Source: Datisca glomerata
Lineage: Eukaryota > Streptophyta > Magnoliopsida > Cucurbitales > Datiscaceae
Reading direction: 5' to 3'
Length of the DNA stretch: 64,000 nt
NCBI GenBank assembly: GCA_003255025.1
Contig: QANY01013200.1
Span: forward strand, 434,001 to 498,000
Each line of letters begins with the position of its first letter. The stretch's first letter is position 1. A program made the position numbers and the translations under genes. The notes beneath the pieces are model-generated. The model had not been told where the DNA came from. It worked only from the letters and a program-made list of their open reading frames with translations, and ran no database searches. This document shows, piece after piece, positions 11,756 to 22,329 of this stretch.

Positions 11756-12800
11756 ATGAAGAACAAGAGTGAGATGAAATGCTATAATTGTGGCATTTTG
11801 GGTCATTTTGCGCGTGAATGCACTGCGTCTCTCAGTGAACCCAAGAAAGACAAGGTACTTTCTAATATTACTTCTCACCGTTGTTATATTTCTAGTAGTG
11901 TGTTACTAACTGAATCTTATCATGTATGGACTGTAGATTCAGGAGCAACCGACCATGTAGCTAGAGAGAGGGGGACATTTATAGAGTATCGTCGAGTCCC
12001 AGTGGGAGCAAGATGGATCTATGTAGGAAATTATTCCAAAGTAGAAGTTAAAGGAATTGGCACTTGCAAGCTTGAGTTCCGTGGTGGTCAGACATTATTC
12101 CTCCATGATGTCCTTTATGCTCCTGAGATTAGGTGAAACTTAGTCTCTGTAACTGTTCTCCTAGGTTTAGGTTTCAATATCAATTTTCATTCAGATAGTG
12201 CAAACTTCTATTTAGATAATAAGTACTATAGATCTGGTTATTTTTTTGAATGGTTTTATTGTTCTAGACACTAAACATAACAATGCAAGTAATGACTATT
12301 ATTTTTATTTAATAGCATCGTCTAGTAACAATGTGATTGATGCTAATATATGTCATGCTAGATTAGGTCATATAGGGCAAGACGGAATGAATAGGCTTGT
12401 TAAAGAAGGTCTATTAGGCTCACTTGTAAAGATAGAGTTTCCTATGTGTGAGCGTTGTCTTGCCGGAAAAATAACTAGAAAATCATTTGGAAAGGCAAAA
12501 AGAGTTGATTATCCATTGCAATTAATTTATTCTAATATTTGTGATCCTATGAATGTGAAGATGAGACGTGGCGCTTCATATTTCATAATGTCTATTGATG
12601 ATTTCATGCGTTTTGGTTATGTCTATTTAATTTCCCATAAATCTCAAGCATTGGACTGCTTCAAACGATTTCTGAATTTGGTGGAGAATCAAATAGAAAA
12701 AAGGATAAAAGCATTAAGAACGGATCGAGGCCGTGAATATCTTTCTAATCAATTCAAAGAATTATGTGATGAAAATGGTATATCTAGCAACTAATTATTC
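11756..12800 (+). pseudogene. copia-2 zinc knuckle, protease and integrase N-part
   Basis: A CCHC knuckle is at about 11779-11820 (CYNC, GILGH, FAREC). A protease with VWTVDSGATDHV follows at about 11925-11960. It runs to LHDVLYAPEIR, where a TGA (about 12134) breaks the usual NLVSV continuation. The GAG-pre-integrase HxxxH/CxxC region follows in frame at 12246-12794 (CHARLGHIGQDGM, CERCLAGK). The integrase core start is visible (IDDFMRFGYVYL, RTDRGREYLSNQF). The frame stops at 12794, just before TPQQNG at 12808-12825, where an internal deletion begins. The second and third catalytic acidic residues of the DDE core cannot all be present. Confidence 0.85.
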
Positions 12801-12811
12801 CTAGAACTCCA

Positions 12812-12852
12812 CAACAAAATGGTGTTCTAGTTCTAGCAACACCATTTTGTTG
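12812..12852. repeat. 15-bp perfect foldback at a deletion junction in copia-2 integrase
   Basis: CAACAAAATGGTGTT at 12812-12826 is followed by an 11-base spacer (CTAGTTCTAGC) and then the exact reverse complement at 12838-12852. The left arm is the normal TPQQNGV coding sequence. The right arm is not expected in a copia element, and the reading resumes downstream in the integrase-RT hinge, so the foldback marks the junction of a large deletion. Confidence 0.85.
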
Positions 12853-12884
12853 ACACTAATGTTACTACGGATCAGATATCTGAA

Positions 12885-14290
12885 ATGAATGAGAATGTGC
12901 ATCATCTCCTTGATCCGAGTGGGAGTAACATTTTGGCTAATGATACAAATCTGCAAGAAGAATATATACGAAGAAGTACTCGTAAAAGTATTCCTCATCG
13001 ACGTTTTAAAATCGAGAGAGAAGCTTTTATGATTGCTCCAATTGATGAACATGAGTCGAGAACTGTACGATAGGCTCTTTCATCAGCAGTAAAAGATCAT
13101 TGGTTAAAGGCAATGGAAGAAGAAATGGAGTCAATAAGAATAAACCATGTTTGGGACTTGGGACTTGGTTAATACTCCACCAGGGCGTAAAGCTATTGGG
13201 AATAAATGGATTCTCAAAATTAAACGCAAGGAAGATGGATCTATAGAAAGATATAGAGAACGTTTGGTAGCTAAAGGTTGAACTCAACATACGTCTAATT
13301 TTAGCTATTGTTGCCCAGATGGATTTGGAATTACACCAGATGGACGTTAAAACTGCTTTCCTGAATGAGGAACTAGATGAAGAAATTTACATGCAACAGC
13401 CTGAGAATTTTGTTACAAAAGGCCAGGAGCGCAAAGTATGCAAGCTCCTAAGATCAATATATAGCCTCAAACAATCATCTAATCAATGGTATCTTAGGTT
13501 TCATAGAGCCATAACTTCTTATATTTTTATGATGATCGATGAAGACCATTGTGTTTACGTCAAACAGATTGAGAGTAATTTTGCAATTCTATCATTGTAT
13601 GTAGATGATATCCTTTTGGCTAGGAATGATAAAACATTTGTCGTTTCCATTAAAGAATGGTTGTCTTCTCATTTTGAGATGAAGGACATGGGTGAAGCAA
13701 CATTATACTAGGTGTGAAAATATATCAAGATCGTTCAAAAAGACTTCTTGCTCTGTCGCAAAGTCATATATTAAGAAAATACAAACGATTCAATATGTGA
13801 GATTGCAAACCCATCGACACTCCAATAGCAAAGAGTGAAATTCTTAGTCAGGAAATGTGTCCTAAGACTCCAGAAGAAAAAGAGAGCATGATCAGAGTCC
13901 CATATTCGAATGCCATTGGAAGTTTGATGTACGCTATGTTGTGTACACGTCCCAATATTTTTTATGCTATTGGTTTAGTCAGCCGTTATCAGTAAAATCC
14001 TAGACAAGCTCATTGGAAAGTTGTTAAGAGGATTTTGAGATACCTTAAAGGTACTACAGACTTATGTTTATGCTATCGGGGAAACGATCTGCATCTAGTG
14101 GGTTACACAGATGCTGATTGGGATGGTGACCCTGACAAACGCAAAATCAACGTCTGGATATACTTTCTTGCTAAGCAATGGCGCCATATCTTGGAGTAGC
14201 AAGAAACAGACATACATTGCGTTATCAACTATGGAAGCGGAATTTATAGCGTGGCTAGTACATGATTGTGAATACATGTTTTGATTAAGT
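12885..14290 (+). pseudogene. copia-2 reverse transcriptase / RNase H remnant
   Basis: The hinge region at 12885-13073 (RRSTRKSIPHRRF) leads to the RT start (ALSSAVKDHWLKAMEEEM, KAIGNKWILKIKRKEDGSI, RLVAKG then a stop). At about 13285 some 20 codons are missing and the frame resumes as LILAIVAQMDLELHQMD. The frame 13319-13711 holds the RT core with YVDDILLA, the catalytic Asp pair. RNase H follows in other frames ([37 protein letters not shown]) to about 14270. Stops and frameshifts make it non-functional, though the active-site motifs survive. Confidence 0.88.
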
Positions 14291-14538
14291 CAAGCATTGC
14301 TCTTTGATGGATTGGAGATGTTTGAACTAATGTAACAAATACGTCTAGGGCATAGCGAGACGGGTAGACAATCTTCAGTTTTGGGGCTGTTATATTATCC
14401 CTAACAGGTTCATAGCAACTAGCTCTTATATGTGCTCGCGGGTCGCACGATCCATTTGCTCATATGAATTTATTAGTATGTGAATGTTTAATCCTATGTA
14501 ATTAAATTTGTTCTATCCCATCATGTGCGAGTGTGAGA

Positions 14539-14914
14539 TGTTGAAAAACTCGGATCTGGGCGCCCATGATGGGTTGACCTGACCTGGTTTTGAAAATGGA
14601 TGATTGGTAGTTTTTCATGTGAAAAACTACCAACGGTGGTTAATATAAATAACCACCATCAACTTCTATGAAAGAGGAACTTCATTTTTTTATTTTTGAA
14701 GAAGAAATTCGGACCTATAACAGAGACAAAAAGAAAATCATTCCTCCAACACTAAAATCAAGTTTTTTTACTTTCAAAATCAAGGGCTCTTGGGTTGTGG
14801 AACAAGTGGGGAGTTCATTTTCGTGATTTGTTATAGGATCCGGCACATAATTCATCATTTCGATACATTCCGCTGCGTAATCAAATAAATATTCTTATTC
14901 AATTGTATTCAACA
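14539..14914 (+). repeat. copia-2 3' LTR (376 bp)
   Basis: Starts TGTTGAA, ends TTCAACA, and is followed by the target duplication TGAAC. It contains the same TATAAATAACCACCAT segment as the 5' copy, a plausible promoter. The 5' and 3' LTRs differ at many positions, so the insertion is old. Confidence 0.9.
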
Positions 14915-14919
14915 TGAAC

Positions 14920-15589
14920 ATTTTACGATACATAAGGTTAAGGTGAATTGTTATAGTTGTTAATTGTCCCCCATTCACCCTCACGCTTATCTACTTCCCA
15001 ATCAATCTATCCTCTGTTGGTCCGACCCCAATTACATCCCTTGGACTGTTCCATTTTAGTAGTTAAATGCATTTCAATATTGACTTTTTAACTTCTTGCT
15101 AATACTAATAATGAATGGCAGAAGGTTCTTTAGTTAATAGGATGATGGGACATGTCTACCAAATTCTAATCTACTTGCCGCATCAACTCACGTCAAAGTT
15201 TGACGTTGTTATGCATGGTTTTGTATACTTAAGTTTGCTATTTATTTTTCTGTTTTCAATATTGATTTTTTATTATGTTGCATCAACTCAAGTTAAAAAA
15301 TTTCTGTTTTAAATATTGATAGTAACTTGCTTGTCAATCCAATTACGTAGAGAGTAAATAAAATATGATTGTGATTCTGAGGACTACTAAAAAATGACAT
15401 TTGAGAAAAAGTGAGGTTTGAATATTTGAGTATAATTTGAATGAAAATCCAAATTAACTTTATTAGTCTGGGAAAAAGAATAAAATAAAAATAGAAAAAC
15501 TAAAGTGGTAAAATGTGAAATCAAATATTTCTTCACTCGTGAGACACGTTTAATAGATTACGGATTTATCGTGACAGATTCACTGGTAG
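14920..15589. other. Unassigned intergenic sequence
   Basis: No supported gene. An internal near-repeat (GTTGCATCAACTCA, TTTCTGTTTT and AATATTGAT motifs) occurs around 15177-15320. Confidence 0.35.
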
Positions 15590-16525
15590 GTGCTATGCAA
15601 GAATTGATGATGGTCAAAATATATCATCCTAGGGTAATCCTTGGCATCAGGCTAGAGTTCTTTTCATTAGGTTTGGGAGGAGCATCATCCTTGACACTCG
15701 ATGGGGCCTAGACACCAAAGTTAGAATGATCATTAATTGGGGCGGAATGGTCCTGGCCTGCTACCAACTCCAATGCATTAATGGCTATTAAAGAAGTCTC
15801 TCTTAATATGCCTTTGCCCATGACTAATAGACCATATAAATTGATTTAGGACCCTGCTCCTGATGGAAACTTCTTCACATGCTTTGATTTAAAACTAAAA
15901 TAGAATGCTGTCAAGGTGGCTTGGAGTAAGTTTGTTTTGGTTTACCTGTAATATTCCAAAACAAATCTTTTTTTTCTGGCTTGCTTGTAAAAATACTCAC
16001 CAGTAAAGACAAACTTGCTGCATGGGGATACAAGTTACTTTTGGTTGCCTTTTGTACAACTCATATTGAAAGTAGGAACTACCTGTTTTTTGGTTGTACC
16101 TTTGCTTATAACATCTGGCTAGCTATCACTCAATCTTGTGATATCACTTTCTCTTGCATTTGTTGGGATCAAATTAATGAGTGGTTAGCTTCGGTCACTG
16201 GGAAGAGAGGGACTTTAGGAGTCTTATTTTAAAGAATGCTTTTAACTCTTTTATATATAATATTTGGAGGGATATGAATGCTAGGATCTTTGAGTGCAAA
16301 GTTAGGAGTATGGTTAGTATCTATAGAACTTTTGTTAATTCAATCAGGGATAGGCTTTGGAATCAGTCTTCATACCTAATACCCATGAACAAACGGCTTC
16401 TTAGGAAGTGGAACCTACCTCCTAATTATGTTGAAGACTCTTCTTTAGGTTCTTGTTGCTTCTACCCTGGTTATGCCCCTTGAAGCTTGTATTTCTCTTC
16501 TATAATATGTGGCCTTGTTAAAAAA
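15590..16525 (+). mobile_element. 5'-truncated LINE (non-LTR retrotransposon), 3' end of ORF2
   Basis: Conceptual translation in shifting frames gives the C-terminal zinc-binding region of plant LINE reverse transcriptases. WSKFVWFTCNIPKQIFFFW is at about 15923-15979. DKLAAWGYK and LFFGCTFAYNIW are at 16011-16120, corresponding to the zf-RVT pattern W-x-IPK...W-LA...L...WG...C...HLFF-C-F...IW. Then follow LILKNAFNSFIYNIWRDMNA and a basic tail to 16483. The usual CxxC pair is damaged. A short A-rich end (TTAAAAAAGAATAATG at about 16517) may be the decayed poly(A) tail. Only the last third of ORF2 is present, as is usual for LINEs that stop reverse transcription early. Confidence 0.75.
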
Positions 16526-17293
16526 GAATAATGTTTGGTTTTTAGACATGATTACAAAAAACAGTTTATTTATCTATCTAGTTATACCCCAGCTTTCAAT
16601 GAGTATAGATTCATATTTTTCACTACAATAATTATATATTTTAGGTATCTATCCTACCAATTCGATTTAGACTGTTAAATGGTGCGGTGAGTGTTAACTT
16701 ATAAGTCTTATCGTGATTTTGTGTAGCGATTGCTTGGCAAATAGTTTATTTGTAATGTCAGCTCGTATGTGATGAACTTGATTATTTAATATTTTAACTT
16801 CTCTTTTGCTTAATCATAGATTTATGTTGTCCATATAAACCTATTTAATTTAAACAGTCTTTTAGATATATACTGTATCTTAGAATATACTCATAGAAGC
16901 ATTTCTGTAATACGTATGCCACAACTCTTCAGTTTTAAATTTATCTTGTGTGTTATGTGAGTGTGGCAATTTCAACTGTTTTACACTTAATTGATATTGT
17001 CGAATTGACTAAAAATGGTTTCTACGTATCTTTTTACTATTAGATACAGTAATGGTTACTACTGATTTTATCTAAATAGGTTTTCTGTAAATGCGAATGG
17101 CCACAACTTTTCAATCACAAATTGACCACATGTGTTATGTTAGTGGAAATTTCAACATTTGTAAACCAAATTGATAGTATGAATTGACTAAATATGTTTC
17201 TACACATATTTTCACTGTTAGATTTATTAATGATTGTAGATGATTGTTTTATGGTTGTAGAGTATTTGGTTGTTTGAATACAACATATATTAT
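16526..17293. other. AT-rich spacer with an imperfect 182-bp tandem duplication
   Basis: Segments 16902-17052 and 17084-17233 align along their length (TTCTGTAA..., CCACAACT, TGTGTTATGT, TTTCAAC, GAATTGACTAAA, TTTCTAC). They are offset by about 182 bp and well diverged. No coding capacity is supported. Confidence 0.6.
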
Positions 17294-18207
17294 TGTTGTA
17301 AAAAAAAATACGTGCAAGTGTAGTGTCACTAATAAGTAATAAAATGATAAAAGAGTGTCATCTCCACAGGGATTGGGAAAAATAATCAGCTAGCAAAAAT
17401 CATTGTTAAACCCAATTAAGTTCACTAAATTTGAATAGTGTTGATGACTAATAAGTCCTAACGTAAAGTGCATAATAACATTGATTAGAGATAAGTAAAA
17501 TATTTAGGAAAATGTATTGTAATCAATGGTTGATAAGCTAGAGTAATCAAATCCCCTTTTAGTTACTAATCTTAACTTAAATATGTCAAAATACTATAGC
17601 ATCACTAATAGCAGTAACCTCAACTTGTCCTATTTATAAGTGATATTCATCGTCATAGTTGCCCTTCATTAAATCTAACATGTTCCTCCTATGCTAGAGT
17701 AAAATCAAGAACTGTAATTAATGCTTCAAGTTGTTGAGGCTTGCCCACTACTTACTAAAATTACTAAAAGATTAAATAAACTTACATTACTCAAGTTAGA
17801 TATATTGATTTAGACCCTTCCAATATTAAAATCAATGAGTTTCTCATACATTGATGACTACCCAAATAATGAGAATAAATATTAAGCACACTTGAATAAA
17901 ATGCTACTACATTAACTTTGCAATCCAAATATTAATAGATAACATTAACAATCCAAAGGTTTTATCAATGACTCTAGCAAAAAGGGATTAGCTCAAATTG
18001 AGCATAAGAAAATTACCGAGCAATATCTTTGCCATTAAATATAGAATATTGAGCTCAAAGAAGGAGAGAAGTACGAAAATAAATGAAGGATAAAGAAGGA
18101 ATAAAGAAAGAATAAAAGAATATCCTCCTATATTCTCTTCTTCCTCTCTTTCCTTTTCTCTACTCTTCCCTCTTTTCTCCAAAATTTTGTCTCCTCTCTT
18201 TAATATA

Positions 18208-18690
18208 CACTACAAGAAAAATGGTATTTCAGGACGGTTTTGACGGTGACGGTTGCTACAACCACCGCAAAAAAAATAAGGTAAAAGTTTTACTAGCGGT
18301 TTTTAAAATTCACCACTAAAAAATGTACTTTAGGCAGCGATTTTCAAAAACCGCCGCTAAAAAATAATATTTCATGACCTTTAAGCAGCGGTTATAGTAA
18401 AATCGCCGCTAAAAAGTCATATTTCATGACCTTTGCTATCTGTAAAAGATCTTATTAGCGGCGGGTTAAAACCGCCGGTAAAAGTAGCTTAAATCCCTAA
18501 CCCCCAATTCATGAACTCACTCTTTCTCTTTCATTTTTTCTCTCGTATTCTATCATTTTCTTAGGCAATTCTCAGGTGATTCATAGACGAAGCTTAGATA
18601 TGGTCGCTTGTCACTTCCCTATCATAGATCGCCGGTCATCCTCGTCGTTTGTCGACGTCGGTGAGTCTCTATTTCTCTGTCTTGTTTCTA

Positions 18691-18754
<64 letters not shown>

Positions 18755-20870
18755 TGTTTGCTGCAATTTCCAGCCCTTCATTTCATTGATTTGGTCTACC
18801 TTTTTCTTTATGCTCTATCTAAGTCACATGGATATTATTGTTGAGTATATTCAGAAACACTAGAGAAGAAGATTTGGTTTGGACTTGAAATAGATAAGTA
18901 TTTATCAACTATAATAATTTATTTTACTAATTTTAATGAACTATTAATGGAAGAGTAAACATCTAAGTTGCTTTCTCATTATTTTCTTTTTACGTCATTC
19001 ATTTTGTTTCTATTTTTTTATTGCAAATAGATTGTTTTGACCAAGTAATTGAATTTTACATCTGACAGTTCTCAATCTATTCATTTATCTTTAATACAAA
19101 TTTGCAGAGAGATCTGGTAAGTAGTTGGTGTTCTCAAGGTTTTTTGGTTTTGTTTTTTGTGATATTTGAAGGTTTCTCCATGGAAGTTAAATACTTGTTG
19201 ATTTTTATTTCTTTTCATCTTTCTCAAGTATCATGATGCAATTTAGATCCTAGCGAATACTATTCCAATTTTTTATTAGAAAATCTCTTAAGGTGACTGA
19301 AATGATAAAAGATGGCTTCAAAAGTGTATTTGATTTTAATTTTTAGATTTTATTCGTAGTAAGTGTACTTAGCATTCTGAGTTTCAAGGAGTACCTTCTT
19401 GACAAAGACAGCACATCAAAAAAATACTTCCTACATTGACTGCATCCATCCAAGAGTCTAGTTTGTTTGAGAAATGCTACTATTTTTTTATCATAACTTG
19501 CTGGTTTTTCAATGTGTTGCGTACAACTAATAAGAATATGATAACCTCTGTATCTTTTTCTTGGAAGAATATACTATGATAATTTATGAATCTTTGATAT
19601 ATTAGGAAGATGCTTTGATCACATATAATTCTAGTTGAGCATATATGTCAAGTTGCTTTCTTGATTTTTGATTCTCGAGTCAAAAGTTACACCCTCCGGA
19701 AACTCACTTGCAACATTTACTTTCATTTGGAGAAGAAACTATAGTAAAATCCACTTGCAAAAATCTGGCTTTCTTAAAAAACTTACTTATTGAATCCTAA
19801 TTAACACATACTAACAGTGGATATCGATGTCTCTAGTAGACAGAAACCTGATATAATTCTATCTTCTTTGGAATTTCAATACATAAATATATATTAATTA
19901 GTTTTTATCATGATTAATATATAGGATGAGCATATTCTTAATATCATATTCTTCCAACTGAAATTATGACATATCTTAAACTTAAACATAAATTGTAACG
20001 TATTTACTTACACGGTTTAAACTAGGTGGATCCTCCTAACATACAAAAATAATGTTTTATACGTAGGTGGATTTTCCTCCTCTAGGCGAAAGGTTCGAGG
20101 TCGGACACGATTAACTCATGTATGGAATGTACCTAAAAGGAAGAGCGTGAAACTTAAATTCAACACTATGATCGAAAACATAGCGCATATAGTTCTGTGA
20201 TGATGGAAAATACTATTTTTTCTTAAGTTTGAACTTATAATATTTTATCTTTAGAATTTGTGAATATTTCAATTGATAGATTCTGAATCTTTAGAATTTG
20301 TGAATGTTTGAATGTGTGAATGTTTAATGTAAGATTTTGTGAATATTTGAATTGATGGACTCTGAATTGTTGAAATTTTTGTTTTGATGGATTCTAAAAT
20401 CTGTGATATAGAATGTTTTTTTAAAGATATATTTTGAAAATTATGGGATGTTTAAAAAATAAATAAAATTCAGGTCAAATTTTCAATTTATAGCGGCAGC
20501 TTTCTAGTCTATAGCGGCGGTTTAAAACCATCGAGAAAGAGAATTTTTTTTCCATTCATGGACATTTGAGGCGGTTTCAAACTGCCGGTAAAGAAAAGAA
20601 AACTGCCGACAAAGATAAATTCAGGCCAAAATTTTAATTTATAGCGGCGGTTTAAAACCGCTAGGAAATAGATTTTTTTTCCATTTATAGACATTTGCGG
20701 CTATTTCAAACCGCCGATACAGAGAAAGAAAACTGTCGGCAAAGACCCCTTTGTCAGCCGTCCTCCGACGGTTGGAAAAACCACCGCCAAAAACCTTTGC
20801 GGTGGTGGATAAGGGACGGTTCTTTCGGCGACAGTTAAAAATACCGCCATAACTCATTTTTCTTGTAGTG
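18208..20870. mobile_element. Non-autonomous CACTA (En/Spm) transposon, 2663 bp
   Basis: The left end reads CACTACAAGAAAAATG. The right end is its exact reverse complement over 16 bp (CATTTTTCTTGTAGTG, ending at 20870). The 3-bp target duplication ATA lies at 18205-18207 and 20871-20873. Both subterminal regions hold many copies of a GCGGCGGTTT / AACCGCCGCT motif in both orientations, the usual transposase-binding arrays of CACTA elements (about 18230-18480 and 20500-20850). No transposase or TNP2 ORF is visible, so it depends on a helper. It also carries a CT/TA microsatellite. Confidence 0.93.
18690..18752. repeat. (CT)n(TA)n microsatellite
   Basis: A run of CT dinucleotides passes directly into about 20 TA dinucleotides, inside the CACTA element. 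Confidence 0.95.
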
Positions 20871-21797
20871 ATAATGTGTTCGCTCCTCCTCTAAAGGGTG
20901 TACTTTCTATCTATAGCACCTAAAACTAGGATATTCAAATTGAAATGGTACACTTGTCGTGTAGAAAAAATGGTGTTGACCACATGAGAATTAGCGCTGC
21001 CAGCTGTTCAACGACTTTTTACTCACACGAGCTCTTTGCTCACTTTTAGGTGCCAGCTAGATTAAATCGATGGAATCTTTGCCATGTATGCACGTCCATT
21101 GCTATAGCCAAGCCATATCTTTATGCTATAGCATTAAGTCATTCTATTTCCAACCTTGAAGCCCTATGAAAGAAACTATAGAATGAGTGCAATGACTGGT
21201 TATTTATTGTCATTGTAGCTAGAAAGATAGAATCATCCTATGAGAAAAAGTAAAAGCAGAAAATTAATAGAATAACTCTAATTTCTTAGAGTTATCACAC
21301 TACTAAACTTAAGCCATTACTCGTCCTCTAGTGATGATAAAAGAGATGAAAAACAACAAGAAAAAGGATTCATAGAGGTCACTTCCCACAAATTTAGATT
21401 CTGGCATTTAGTGCAAACAATGATTTTCAGTCTTCAGAGTCAATTTATTCAACAAGTCCTCATTAAATTTATTCTCAATTTAGATCTTAATGGCTCACTC
21501 GAAAATAAGGCTATTCCCAAATGTGAATCTATCCCCTCATGTGTGTGTGTTAGAGACTAAAATTAGCGCTCTCAAATTGCTTAAGACCACTTCAAACCAA
21601 GTTTTTAGGCTTAATTTAGCATTTAGACTCTACCACTCAAATCTTCTTGCTTAACTACTACATCAAACAATTATCATATAGGGAAATAAACATTTATATC
21701 AAATAGACATCACAAACATGTAGGTATTATGCTGTAATTATTGATCCATTGATTTCTTTTATTTTCCTTTTTAGCTAAAATACCTCTAAATTTTACA

Positions 21798-22000
21798 CTA
21801 CCTTTTTTCGTTAATGCCAATGTTGGTGATGAAGACATCTGGCTACTCAGCAATGTCATAAGCAAGGATGCTCTAGCACTGTTATTTTTCTTTTCTATAG
21901 CATACTCATGACTCTAGTTGCCTTTTGACGCAAATGCAAACATTGGTGATGAAGACACCTGGTTATTCACCAACATAAAGCAGAGGAGCCAATTCTAATT
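21798..22000 (-). repeat. Two tandem copies of a ~119-bp unit in gypsy-1 3' UTR
   Basis: The motif TTGGTGATGAAGACA(T/C)CTGG recurs at an offset of about 119 bp (units starting near 21798 and 21917). The same arrangement, offset about 122 bp, occurs at the matching place in gypsy-2 (about 30614 and 30740). The duplication is therefore a feature of the family, not of one copy. Confidence 0.7.
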
Positions 22001-22329
22001 CTATTTTTCACTTTCTTTTTCTTTAAATATATGGAAACAACATTTACATTCAGCATCATTACAACATAAGTACCTTCCCCCAAACTTGAACATTTATCTT
22101 TCTTGTAGACTGATTTCATAATATTTTCTCAAAGATTTTTAATGGTAAGTCTAAACATTATGTCTCCCAAAAGTTTGAAGCCTCTTAAACCTTTAAAAGT
22201 AACTAACCAAAGCTCTAAGTGCAAAGGTTTTGGGAAAAGACTACTCATAAGGGAAATGACCTTATTAAATATCAAACATCATTTAATTCTTATTATAGCT
22301 TTTAATATTTAAAGTCACTCCTCAATCCT

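Larger units (their letters stand above)
5749..14914 (+). mobile_element. Complete-ended Ty1/copia retrotransposon (copia-2)
   Basis: The 3' LTR at 14539-14914 starts TGTTGAA and ends TTCAACA, a perfect 7-bp inverted terminus. The 5' LTR begins at 5749 (mutated to TATTGGA). The five bases just outside both ends are TGAAC (5744-5748 and 14915-14919), a target-site duplication that fixes the element's limits. The 5' LTR is split by an insertion: its two unique parts (290 bp at 5749-6038 and 85 bp at 9253-9337) sum to 375 bp against 376 bp for the 3' LTR. The internal region carries primer site, gag, CCHC, protease, integrase, RT and RNase H in copia order, all with disabling changes. Confidence 0.93.
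17294..21297 (-). repeat. gypsy-1 3' LTR, interrupted by a CACTA element
   Basis: On the plus strand it begins TGTTGTAAA and ends GAGTTATCA. After removing the 2663-bp CACTA element and one copy of its 3-bp duplication, 1338 bp remain, close to the 1356 bp of the gypsy-2 LTR at 28737-30092. The two align at both ends (GTGCAAGTG near the start; CTTAGAGTTATCA at the end). The minus-strand polypurine tract TTTAGTAGTG (TTTGGGAGTG in gypsy-2) lies just outside at about 21298-21310. Confidence 0.82.

Noticed and set aside
15115..15312. 65-codon frame with a hydrophobic tail as a small membrane protein gene
   Set aside because: AT-rich spacer. The hydrophobicity follows from T-rich codons, and there is no context or similarity.
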